Shown here piece by piece: positions 20,408 to 28,349 of a stretch of 64,000 bases of DNA. Each line of letters opens with the position of its first letter. Within the stretch, counting starts at the first letter, position 1. Location: NCBI GenBank assembly GCA_019636215.1, contig JAHBXZ010000004.1, forward strand, positions 124,001 through 188,000, in the 5' to 3' direction. The notes beneath the pieces were generated by a model. That model was not told the DNA's origin, ran no database searches, and saw only the letters and a program-made list of their open reading frames with translations. The translations under genes were made by a program, and so were the position numbers. The DNA comes from Planctomycetota bacterium. Lineage in GTDB: Bacteria > Planctomycetota > UBA8742 > UBA2392.

Positions 20408-21019
20408 TCAACGATAGAGTCGCTTGGCATAGATGTAGCGCGCCACGGCGGGGGGCACCATGGCCTCAATGCTTTCGCCGGCGGCCACGGCAGCGCGCAC
20501 GGCCGTTGATGAAACCTCTACCAGCGGTACATCCACGTGCGCGGCCCGCAGCCTGGCCACGCAGGCCTTGCCCAGCGCGGGTTCCACCTGTGCAAAGACG
20601 GCGGCGTCGAAGCCGGGCCGCAGCACCGGGATGAACTCCACCAGGTCCAGCAGTTCGCGGATTTCGCGCCACCGGGGCAGGTCCAGCACCATGTCGGCGC
20701 CGATGATGAAGCTGTACTGGTTTGCGGGGCGTTCGCGCCGCAGTTGCCGGATGGTGTCAATGCTGTAACTGGGGCCGGGTCGGGCCAGTTCACATTCCTC
20801 GACGCCCAGCCCGGGGTCGTCTTCCACGGCCAGGCGTGCCATGGCGGCGCGGTCGCCTGCGTCGGCGTGGTTGTGCTTGCCGGCGCGGTGGGGTGACTGG
20901 GCGGAAACCAGCAGGTCAACGCGATCAAGGCCGCGGGCGTCACGCACGGCGCGCGCCACGGCCAGGTGCCCATGATGGGGCGGATCAAAGGCCCCGCCAA
21001 GAAGTGCAATGCGCGCCAT
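20408..21019 (-). CDS. nadD: Nicotinate-nucleotide adenylyltransferase
   Basis: A 203-residue enzyme forming deamido-NAD from NaMN and ATP. It has the nucleotidyltransferase motif GGAFDPPHHGH (residues 8-18) and the C-terminal VSSTAVRAAV (ISSTxIR-type). Length is normal. ATG 21019 was chosen because the family begins here and TACACT lies 6 nt before it; the frame continues upstream to 21082 without coding character. It is the first gene of a nadD-trmO pair and diverges from the coiled-coil gene at 21122. Confidence 0.95.
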   Translation of the reverse strand: MARIALLGGAFDPPHHGHLAVARAVRDARGLDRVDLLVSAQSPHRAGKHNHADAGDRAAMARLAVEDDPGLGVEECELARPGPSYSIDTIRQLRRERPANQYSFIIGADMVLDLPRWREIRELLDLVEFIPVLRPGFDAAVFAQVEPALGKACVARLRAAHVDVPLVEVSSTAVRAAVAAGESIEAMVPPAVARYIYAKRLYR

Positions 21020-21025
21020 GGCGGC

Positions 21026-21031
21026 AGTGTA
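21026..21031 (-). promoter_or_regulatory. Candidate -10 box of nadD-trmO
   Basis: Minus-strand TACACT, 6 nt before the nadD ATG with no Shine-Dalgarno. No convincing -35 seen. Confidence 0.4.
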
Positions 21032-21121
21032 GCAGCACGGAAATTCCGGCGCGGCGTGAAACCGGACGCGTGCGGTTTGCAATCACTGGGCATACTGATC
21101 GCGCACAGGGGAACAGAAACC

Positions 21122-22000
21122 ATGAAACGCTTCTTCAAGACTGTCTTCGTCATCGGCCTTTGCACCGTGGGCGTGATTGCCGCCGCGCACGTCGTGCTGG
21201 GCAAGCAGCGCACCCGCGACGCCGCACAGGCCCTGCAAAGCATGGCCCAGAGCGAAGTGGACGAACTGATCGCCAGGCAGACCAACCTGAAAGAAGAACT
21301 GGGCAAGCTGCGCGACGCCTACCCGCGCCAGATTGCGCTGGTGAAAAGCCAGCTCAAGGAGATCGAGCGTCGCCTGGCGGACCTTGAAAAAGAAAGCACC
21401 AAGTCCACGGACATCGTGCGCCTGTGCGAGGAAGACATCAGCTACCTCGAGGACCAGCGCGACACGGTGGGCACCACCGTCACCGAAGTGCGCGTCATTG
21501 AGCACCGCGGCAGCCGCTACACCGTGCAGGAGACCGACAAGCTGATCGCCCGCATCGGCGCGACACGCGAAATGTACATCAACCGCCAGGCCGACATTGA
21601 GGCCGAACGCAACGGGCTGAAGTCAGAGCAGGACCGCCTGGGCGTCGAACTGCAGGCCGTGGAAGCCGAACAAGCCGAGTTCGAGGTTGAGTACAACGCG
21701 CTGGTGCGCGAGATTGAGCGTCTCAAGCGCAACGACGAAATGCTGAAGCTGGCCGAAAAGCGCCGCGGCAAGGGCTGCAGCAAGCACGCCGACACCATGA
21801 ACACGCTTGAGCAGGTCAAGTCCGCCGTCGAGCGCGCCCGCCTGGAGCAGGAAGAACGCCTCAAGGCCGCCAAGGTGACGCCCCGCGACCTGGACTATGA
21901 GACCCGCGCCAAGCTGCTGGAACTGCAACGCAAGCAGACCCAGCGGGACAATGCCGTAAAGTCGGCCAAGGCCCCGGCACTGGACACCGCCGCGAAGTAG
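21122..22000 (+). CDS. Membrane-anchored coiled-coil protein, unknown function
   Basis: A 292-residue protein with one N-terminal membrane helix (VFVIGLCTVGVIAAAHVVLG). Almost everything after it is predicted coiled coil with high Glu, Lys, Arg and Leu (residues about 40-105 and 130-215). Start ATG 21122 has GGGGAA about 9 nt upstream; the open frame extends upstream only as an artefact opposite nadD. A strong terminator follows. The layout resembles stalk or spacer proteins, but nothing indicates a function. Confidence 0.75.
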   Translation: MKRFFKTVFVIGLCTVGVIAAAHVVLGKQRTRDAAQALQSMAQSEVDELIARQTNLKEELGKLRDAYPRQIALVKSQLKEIERRLADLEKESTKSTDIVRLCEEDISYLEDQRDTVGTTVTEVRVIEHRGSRYTVQETDKLIARIGATREMYINRQADIEAERNGLKSEQDRLGVELQAVEAEQAEFEVEYNALVREIERLKRNDEMLKLAEKRRGKGCSKHADTMNTLEQVKSAVERARLEQEERLKAAKVTPRDLDYETRAKLLELQRKQTQRDNAVKSAKAPALDTAAK

Positions 22001-22018
22001 CAGCATGCACCCAACGAT

Positions 22019-22046
22019 AAAAGGCCCGGCTTGCGCCGGGCCTTTT
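22019..22046. terminator. Bidirectional terminator
   Basis: Perfect 12-bp stem AAAAGGCCCGGC / GCCGGGCCTTTT with loop TTGC between two convergent genes; A and T runs on both sides allow use in both directions. Confidence 0.85.
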
Positions 22047-22057
22047 CCATGGAATGG

Positions 22058-22414
22058 CTAGGCCGCGCTTTCTTCGGGTTCTTCGGCGCCGGATTCGCTG
22101 TTTTCGGCCTCGCAGGTGAACTCAAGTTCCCAGGGGCCGTCGGCGGTGAAGCGCGCCAGTGTCAGCTTGGTGATCATCTCCGAGGTGTCAACGTCGGCAC
22201 CCCAGCTGACGCGGTCCACGGTGTCCTGGCCCGCCACAAGCTCAACGGCGCCGTCCTGGTTGGTGCTCCAGGGTGCTTTGTCGAGGCTGTTCAGCAATTC
22301 CTCAAAGGCACCGGCCGGCTGCAGCGTGCCGAAGTACCAGGGCTCGTCGTTCTGAAGGTCCTGCAGTGTCGCGGCGTGTTCGCCGTCGATAAAGATGTTC
22401 GTGGACTTGCTCAT
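22058..22414 (-). CDS. Small acidic protein, unknown function
   Basis: A 118-residue acidic protein ending in a Glu/Ala/Ser-rich tail (AENSESGAEEPEESAA). No domain is recognised. Its ATG overlaps the stop of the upstream aminotransferase gene (ATGA), so it is translationally coupled to it, and together with the sheath fusion gene it may form a three-gene unit. It ends at a strong bidirectional terminator. Confidence 0.65.
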   Translation of the reverse strand: MSKSTNIFIDGEHAATLQDLQNDEPWYFGTLQPAGAFEELLNSLDKAPWSTNQDGAVELVAGQDTVDRVSWGADVDTSEMITKLTLARFTADGPWELEFTCEAENSESGAEEPEESAA

Positions 22415-23583
22415 CCCGGTGGAACTCCTGTGACGCGGGGGCTTCGTTTTCTGTACTCCTGCTGCGCGGCGGCAAGTGCCGTGCCCGGCGCAACCTTCAG
22501 GCCGTGATCCAGCAGAACGTCTTCCATTGCCGCAATCACGCCTACAGCGTCTATGTAATCGTAAAAGCCCAGATGCGCCAGACGAAAGACAAGATTCCGA
22601 AGTTCATCCTGCCCGTTTGCCAGGCTTACGCCGTGACGTGATTGCAGGCGCGAGATCAACTCACCGGCCGTGATTCCTTCGGGCGCGTAGACCGCAGTCA
22701 CACTGTCGGCCGGCCGCGACGAAACCAGTTTCAAACCCAGCGCCTGCACCGCTGCACGGGACATGGCCGCAAAACAGGCTGCGTTGGCCACCAGGTTGTC
22801 CTGCCCGACTTCCGTCACCCGTTGCAGCGCCGCGTCGAGAGCTGCCACCAGGCTGACCGCCGGTGTAAACGCCGTCTCCTGCTGCCGCTGCGCCGCCAGT
22901 TCGCGCCGCAGGTCAAGGTAATAACGCGGGGCGCCGCGCCCGGCTTCCAGCGCCTTGGCGGCTTTTTCACTGACGCCCACAAACGCCAGCCCGGGCGCCA
23001 TCGACAGCGCCTTCTGCGACGCGCCGACCAGCAGGTCGATGCCCCATTCGTCGGGGCGCACCTCATGCGCGCCAAGCCAGGTGATGCCGTCAACACACAT
23101 CAGGGTTTCGGGCCGCGGGCGCACCAGCGCGGCAATTTCGCGCACCGGGTGCAGAGTGGCCGTGGACGTTTCACACCCCTGCACCAGTACGGCGCAAGCC
23201 GGCCCGGCATCCAGCGCGCGCTTGACGTCGGCCGGGTCTACCGGCTGGCCGGGAGCAACGCGGATCTCGCGGGTTTGGGCGCCCAGCGCCCGCGCGATTT
23301 CCAGCCAGCGCGCGCCGAACCTGCCGCCGTTGACCACCACCACAGGCAAGCCCGGCTGGATGGCCGCGGCGCAGGCGGCTTCCATGCCGCCGGTGCCGGA
23401 ACAAGTCAGCACCACGACATCCTGGCGCGTGTTGAAGAACGCCCGAAGGCCCCGCTGCACGCGGCCCAGCAGTGCGCGGAACTCCGGCGACCGGTGGTGG
23501 GGCATCGGTGCAGCTTCCGCCTGCGCGGCCTGTGGCAGCGGCATGGTCGGCCCGGGCGTGAACAATCGCGGCTTGGGGATCAT
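22411..23583 (-). CDS. Class V aminotransferase (alanine-glyoxylate / serine-pyruvate type)
   Basis: A 390-residue PLP enzyme. It begins FTPGPTMPLPQAAQA with PMPHHRSPEF, as in alanine-glyoxylate and serine-pyruvate aminotransferases. CSGTGGMEAA, the aspartate in CVDGITWLG and the PLP-binding lysine in GASQKALSMAPG follow. The exact amino donor is not certain; phosphoserine- or 2-aminoethylphosphonate-type activity cannot be excluded. It follows the TssB-TssC fusion by 6 bp and overlaps the next gene by 4 bp. Confidence 0.88.
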   Translation of the reverse strand: MIPKPRLFTPGPTMPLPQAAQAEAAPMPHHRSPEFRALLGRVQRGLRAFFNTRQDVVVLTCSGTGGMEAACAAAIQPGLPVVVVNGGRFGARWLEIARALGAQTREIRVAPGQPVDPADVKRALDAGPACAVLVQGCETSTATLHPVREIAALVRPRPETLMCVDGITWLGAHEVRPDEWGIDLLVGASQKALSMAPGLAFVGVSEKAAKALEAGRGAPRYYLDLRRELAAQRQQETAFTPAVSLVAALDAALQRVTEVGQDNLVANAACFAAMSRAAVQALGLKLVSSRPADSVTAVYAPEGITAGELISRLQSRHGVSLANGQDELRNLVFRLAHLGFYDYIDAVGVIAAMEDVLLDHGLKVAPGTALAAAQQEYRKRSPRVTGVPPG

Positions 23584-23589
23584 CGTTTC

Positions 23590-25344
23590 CTACAGCGGCA
23601 GCGAGAATCGCAGCTCTACGCCATTCAGAACGGCCTTGCCCACGCGCAATGTCAGGTGGATTGCACCATCGGCGATGCGCACGTCGGAGCCCGCGCCCGG
23701 CCCGGTGTCGGACAACAGGCCGTCCAGGAATTGCTCGAAGTTCACCCGGGTGCGGTCGGCGTCGTTGACTGCCACCAGCCTTGCCTTGGCCATGCCTACG
23801 CTGGCCCCCAGCCGCGCCGCCAGCAGCGCGTAGGCCAGGGTGTTCATCTTGCCTTCTTCTTCGGCACGGCTGACACGCCGCAGCACGGGCGCCAGCAGCA
23901 GCCAGGCGGAGTCATGGTTGGGCTGGGCCAGCAGCGGTGTCAGCCCGGCGCGCGCAAGGTCACGAATGTGCTGTTCGGGCAGAATCGCCTGCAACGGGAA
24001 CTGGCTGTCACGGCCCGGCACGTCAAACACCGCAAGGCCGGGAATCTCGCCGTCGACCAGCCCGGTGTGGTTGCTGGGCCAGCCGGTGTTTTCCTGGCTG
24101 CGGGCCACGGCGGCACCCACCAGCCAGACGGGAGACAGCCAGGTCACGGCTTCTTCCGTCAAGGGTGTTTCGGCATAGCCGTGCCTGGCGGCCGTGAAAG
24201 GCTGGCGTGCGGCAAAGCCGTTGACGGCGGCCACCAGCCAGCGGGCGGCGTCTTTGTCGCGCAGGCTGCGCCACTGGTCGAAGTCGCTGGTCTCAAAACG
24301 GCCGGCGGGGTTGTCCAGTGCAGCCAGCGCGCCAAGGTTTTCAACGCCGAGAAACGCAGCGGTCAAAGCGATTGCCACTGGCGCCTGAACTTCGGCCCCG
24401 ATGTCGCCCAACGCTTGCACCAGCGTCACGTCGGCGGGGGTGTTGGCCAGGGGCAGGTCGCACAGAATCAGGCTGACGGGCGCGGTGTGGCCCTCGCGGT
24501 CAGGGCGCACAACGTACCGATGCAGGATGTCGGCCAGATCATCCTTGCCGGAGTGCAGCAGCTCAATGTTTGCGGCCTTGCCATTGCGGCACAAAAAGTG
24601 AAGCCCGCGCCAGGCGGCTTCCAGCGCGCGCCACTGCGGGTGTTGCAGAATCGCCGCCAACTGGCCCTGCAGCAGCTTTTGCGCGCGGCTGATCGGTCCC
24701 GAAAGGTCAAAGTGCCCTCGCCCGGCAATCGCGGCGCCGGCGGCGTCCATGGCGCTGGCGGCCTTGTCGGCGGTCTTGGGCGGGCCGGTGTCGACCATGC
24801 TGAAAATGCTGTCGATGGCGGAGCTTACGGCATCCGGCTGGGCTTCGGTTTCGGTGGGCGCGGGCGCGGGGCGCGGGGCCTGGCCGCCGATCAGGTCCAG
24901 CAAGTCGTCCAGGATCGGGCGCAGCGCGGCAACGCTGTCAAAGGCCGCAAGCTCGTGCTTGAAATCTGCGGGCGAAAGCGTGCCCGCCTGTAACTCGCGC
25001 GCGCGGGTGATGAACGCCTGCAAGGGGTTCAGGCCGGGCACCAAAGCCGCGACGCGCTGGGGTTCAAAGTCTTTCAGCGAAAGCAGTGTGACGTCCACAG
25101 TCTGGGGTTTGTCGCCGGGTGAAGGGCCGGGGATGTCAAGGAACGCGCGGGGTTTAAGCCGCGACATCACAGAATCAATGTTGTGCGCGTCCACGGCCTG
25201 CGGGCCGATGTCTTCGCCATGGCCCGCGCCGCGAAAGTCAGCCACGCAGACCATGCGCAGGGGCAAAGGCCGCTGGTCCGGTCGGTCGCTGGGGCCAAAA
25301 CCGAAACTGTTGCTGAAACCCTGGATCGCGTCTTTGCCGGTCAT
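23590..25344 (-). CDS. tssBC: Fused type VI secretion sheath protein TssB-TssC
   Basis: A 584-residue protein joining two T6SS sheath subunits that are normally separate. Residues about 28-155 match TssB/VipA: LRMVCVADF, DSVMSRLKPRAFLDIPG and VDVTLLSLKDFEPQRVAALVPGL... A Pro/Ala linker (about 155-175) leads to TssC/VipB: a helix with LLQGQLAAILQHPQWRALEAAW, then RGLHFLC and a large central domain, ending VGKAVLNGVELRFSLPL. The combined length is slightly below TssB plus TssC. The sheath contracts to eject the Hcp tube. Neighbours downstream are an aminotransferase and a small protein, not T6SS genes. A toxin-immunity pair lies 0.9 kb upstream. Confidence 0.8.
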   Translation of the reverse strand: MTGKDAIQGFSNSFGFGPSDRPDQRPLPLRMVCVADFRGAGHGEDIGPQAVDAHNIDSVMSRLKPRAFLDIPGPSPGDKPQTVDVTLLSLKDFEPQRVAALVPGLNPLQAFITRARELQAGTLSPADFKHELAAFDSVAALRPILDDLLDLIGGQAPRPAPAPTETEAQPDAVSSAIDSIFSMVDTGPPKTADKAASAMDAAGAAIAGRGHFDLSGPISRAQKLLQGQLAAILQHPQWRALEAAWRGLHFLCRNGKAANIELLHSGKDDLADILHRYVVRPDREGHTAPVSLILCDLPLANTPADVTLVQALGDIGAEVQAPVAIALTAAFLGVENLGALAALDNPAGRFETSDFDQWRSLRDKDAARWLVAAVNGFAARQPFTAARHGYAETPLTEEAVTWLSPVWLVGAAVARSQENTGWPSNHTGLVDGEIPGLAVFDVPGRDSQFPLQAILPEQHIRDLARAGLTPLLAQPNHDSAWLLLAPVLRRVSRAEEEGKMNTLAYALLAARLGASVGMAKARLVAVNDADRTRVNFEQFLDGLLSDTGPGAGSDVRIADGAIHLTLRVGKAVLNGVELRFSLPL

Positions 25345-26221
25345 GCCTGCACCCTAGCAATCCCGCCCGCCGCCGAGAACCAGCAGCGGCGCGGATTGTG
25401 GCGGTGGCTGGGCGGACATCAGGATGAGTACCGGGACAATGTGGGGCCGCGTCTGCAGGGCAGCGGCGCGTCTTCGGCCGAGGCTGCTTGACGCGACCAC
25501 AAGTCGCACTGCTGTAGACGGTAGTTGCAGATGGGCGCGTCCGGTGTGCCCAGGCGGCGGGGCCCCAAAGGCCACGCCGCCGACTGGGGGCGCATTGGAC
25601 GCGCGCCTGCCCTTGCCCATCTACACCCTCGAGACCGTCGTCAGCAGTGGTCCGAAGGCCTCTGTGGTTCTGAGCTAGAAAGAAATGGCAGATGGCGTTG
25701 ACTTTGGAGGTCTTCCGTTCGCGTGCGCACATGGGCCTTGAGGCGACTGTCCCGAGCATCGCGAGATGGAAACTCAGGGGCGCGTATACCCAATTCCCTG
25801 GCTCGGCGGGTTGCACCACACCTACCGTCGCAAGGCGGGATAGGTCGTTGCTTCAAAGAGGAAGCACGCCTTGTGGCGTGCCGCTACCAGTCTGTCTTGC
25901 CATGGGACGAACGCCCAACGGGCCCTCTGTCCCACTGATTCATGCGTCCAGGCGGCTCTCGCCAATCCCGTTCACGCCTCGAACTTTGTGCCCGACGGCG
26001 TTTTCGGGAAGGACAGGAGGCGCTGGCGGCACCGGGACTGGCCCGGTAGGCTGGATTGCGGTGCATGGCGGCGGACTTTCTGGTTGCTTGTGTGAGAGCT
26101 TGCCATCATGCACAGCTCCGCCGCCGCACCAACCAGAAGTCCTTAATCGCATCGCATTGGGTGGTCATGCAGTTTACGGTAAGAACAGGGTGTGTTCGAG
26201 TGGAAGAATCGCGCATCCACT
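25345..26221. other. Gene-poor stretch between the sheath gene and the immunity gene
   Basis: About 880 bp with no convincing gene. The short frames present have Arg/Pro/Cys-rich, random-looking translations. A large imperfect inverted repeat lies at 25528-25624. The stretch may be the debris of a decayed toxin or immunity module, but I cannot identify any remnant. Confidence 0.5.
25528..25624. repeat. Long imperfect inverted repeat
   Basis: Left arm 25528-25560 and right arm 25573-25624 pair through blocks GATGGGC/GCCCATC, GCGTCC/GGACGC and GGCGGCG/CGCCGCC around a GGGGCCCC-AAAGGCC centre. It could form a stable hairpin of about 95 nt; a small non-autonomous element or a structured RNA is possible. 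Confidence 0.5.
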
Positions 26222-26629
26222 CTAACTCGTAAGAACAAATAGATGTGATGTTTCGGAATGGCTTGCCTTCACAATTGTTCCCTCAAGCAATAAGACTTCA
26301 AGCTGGCGTTGAATCTCTTCAACACTGAAACTGCCCCATTCTGAGATCTTGTTAGCGGTTGCATAGCGATGCAATCTCCAGGCATCAAATCCGCCGACAT
26401 CTCCGCTTGCGTCGATATCAAAATCAACCGCAGTACTGCCAAAGAGGGCGCGACAGCCAATGCCGTGTACTGTATACGAGACGTCGCCGATTTCGGCTGA
26501 AATCGGCACCTTACCGGATCGCGCCGCTTGCACAACACTGACAACAGCAAAGTGCGCTCTCAGCTTCCGATTCACTTCGCGACAATCGGCCAAATACCTG
26601 CCAATCAGCCAAAAGATGCCATTAGTCAT
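26222..26629 (-). CDS. Putative immunity protein (DUF6896-like)
   Basis: A 135-residue cytoplasmic protein. The segment VSYTVHGIGCRALFGSTAVD followed by FDID and GGFDAWRLHRY resembles the DUF6896 family, which often sits beside polymorphic toxins. Its ATG is 11 nt after the stop of the ParB-like toxin gene and a purine-rich AAGG precedes it. GC is clearly lower than in the surrounding chromosome. Function as the cognate immunity protein is inferred from position and family. Confidence 0.6.
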   Translation of the reverse strand: MTNGIFWLIGRYLADCREVNRKLRAHFAVVSVVQAARSGKVPISAEIGDVSYTVHGIGCRALFGSTAVDFDIDASGDVGGFDAWRLHRYATANKISEWGSFSVEEIQRQLEVLLLEGTIVKASHSETSHLFVLTS

Positions 26630-26640
26630 GGATGCCTACC

Positions 26641-28326
26641 TTAGTCGCGTACGTAGCTTACAGCGCCTATCAGGTCATCAATCGTCTGAAATCCAAACTT
26701 CCGAATCTCGTCCAATGTTACCTTCTCAAATGTTACTGCCACGCCAGCGGCCTTTGCGGCGGCAACGCGATGATGACCGTCGAGAATATACAGAACTCCA
26801 TCGTGTTCGTACACTTTGATTGCATCTCCAACCCAGCCCTTGCACTTCATGGAACTAGTCAAATCTGCAATCGCATCTTGAGAGCTTTGGGAGTAGGTAG
26901 AGTCTGTACTCCTAAACTTCGTCTCGGTTGTTGCTTCTTCAATTACTCTAGCAGCTTTGTTTTTGCCCGCTCTTGCCGCGTCGTCTACTTTCGTAAGCAG
27001 CCTTGTCAGTTCCCGTTCGCCTGCCGCCCCTCCCTGTGCAACAACTTTCAGCGCCGCTTCCTCGCCTCTCAGTGCCTGCAACGCGGCGGAGCGCCTGGCC
27101 AGATTTAACCTGTTCCAAACGCCCAGCGGAATAATCGTGCCGACCAGTAGGGCGCCGGTCTCGTTCACGGCCTTTTCTTGAGCGGCCGGGCCGTTGGCCC
27201 CGGACAGATTGTCCCAGGCCGCGTCGGCCATGGCCTTGATCGCATCGCCCGCCGGTCCGTAGCCTTGCTTGACCAGGATGCCCGCGCCGCTGACCCAATC
27301 GCCAGCCGCTTTCTTGCCGATTTCCTTCAGACCCTCGCCCACCGGCGCGAGTCCACCCCGCCGCAGTTGGTCGTAGCCCTCAGCAGCGCTCGCCACGGTT
27401 TCAACAATTTGCTCGCACGCGCTGCGACCCATGCCGCCTAGGTTGTCAAGATACTCTCCGCCCTTGCTGACCGATCCCGCTGTTTCATCGTCTGCGCCGA
27501 GGGCCTTGGCTACAGTGTGAGCTGTCCTCTTCAAAGCGCCTTTGGCTGCGGCCTTTCGTTCTTCGTATTCTTTTCTGAGGAGATCCGACCAAGTGAATCC
27601 AGGCCATCCACAAAACTCCATCCCCACCGGGAAGTCGGCCACGGTTCCGCCGATGTGGTCGCTGTACGTGCCCAGGCCGGGGCTGACGTAGCCCGCGACC
27701 AGTTCCATCGCGCTGGGGTTGCCCTGGCGGCAGGCGCAGGTGCCAACGTCGCTGTTGCGTGTGCCGTCAGGCGTTCGGTGGATGCCCGTTCCGGCCGCGG
27801 CGGCGTTGGCCAGCGCGGTTGCGGCGCTGGGCGTGTCGCCTTCCGGCCCGTCGCTGGCGCCGTGCAGCACCGGGATCTCGGCAAGGCCGAAGATGTTGTG
27901 CAGGCTGAAGCTGCTGGTGTTTGCGCCGTACCAGGATGACTCGATGGGGTCGAAGGGGTCCGTGCGCAGGGCCGGCGTCAGCGCGTTGACCCCGTCGGCG
28001 TGCAGGCTGACCCACACCCCCGGCATCGGGCTGATGATGCTGCGGCCTTCGTCGTAGGTGACACAATCGACCCCGGCCTTGATGACCTGGCCCGTGGTGC
28101 GTCGGCCTGTGACCAGCGGCAGCAGTTCGGCGGTCTCGCCGTCGATCGCGTAGTCGCCGTGGGTGCCGTCTTCGTAATAGTTGACGATCTGGCTCGAACC
28201 GGGCGTGGAGTAGACCTCCATCACCCGCACCGGCCGCGGCCCGGACTGAAGAAACAGGCGCCAAGGCGCGCCCCTTCCACACCAATTTGTCAAACTCGGA
28301 TCAGTGCGCCGCCAATGGCCTGTCAC
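26641..28326 (-). CDS. Polymorphic-toxin-like protein with C-terminal ParB/Srx-type domain
   Basis: The frame has 561 codons from GTG 28326. The C-terminal 80-90 residues look like a ParB/sulfiredoxin-type nuclease or kinase domain used as a toxin: VLYILDGHHRVAAAKAAGV with DGHHR at residues 516-520. The middle is Ala/Gly-rich helical, and the N-terminal part resembles the end of a larger extracellular repeat protein (VYSTPGSSQIVNYYEDGTHG). The first 35 residues look non-coding; ATG 28221 is a possible start, or the gene is truncated at its 5' end. GC falls towards the 3' end, as in toxins with exchangeable tips. The immunity-like gene follows directly. Confidence 0.65.
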   Translation of the reverse strand: MTGHWRRTDPSLTNWCGRGAPWRLFLQSGPRPVRVMEVYSTPGSSQIVNYYEDGTHGDYAIDGETAELLPLVTGRRTTGQVIKAGVDCVTYDEGRSIISPMPGVWVSLHADGVNALTPALRTDPFDPIESSWYGANTSSFSLHNIFGLAEIPVLHGASDGPEGDTPSAATALANAAAAGTGIHRTPDGTRNSDVGTCACRQGNPSAMELVAGYVSPGLGTYSDHIGGTVADFPVGMEFCGWPGFTWSDLLRKEYEERKAAAKGALKRTAHTVAKALGADDETAGSVSKGGEYLDNLGGMGRSACEQIVETVASAAEGYDQLRRGGLAPVGEGLKEIGKKAAGDWVSGAGILVKQGYGPAGDAIKAMADAAWDNLSGANGPAAQEKAVNETGALLVGTIIPLGVWNRLNLARRSAALQALRGEEAALKVVAQGGAAGERELTRLLTKVDDAARAGKNKAARVIEEATTETKFRSTDSTYSQSSQDAIADLTSSMKCKGWVGDAIKVYEHDGVLYILDGHHRVAAAKAAGVAVTFEKVTLDEIRKFGFQTIDDLIGAVSYVRD

Positions 28327-28349
28327 TCAGCCAGCAAAGCAGAATCAAC

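Noticed and set aside
22642..24993. 783-codon plus-strand frame
   Set aside because: Antisense to the aminotransferase and the TssB-TssC fusion; no family features.
25692..26225. 177-codon plus-strand frame in the gene-poor stretch
   Set aside because: Translation is Pro/Cys/Arg-rich without domain features, no ribosome site, and no neighbour context.
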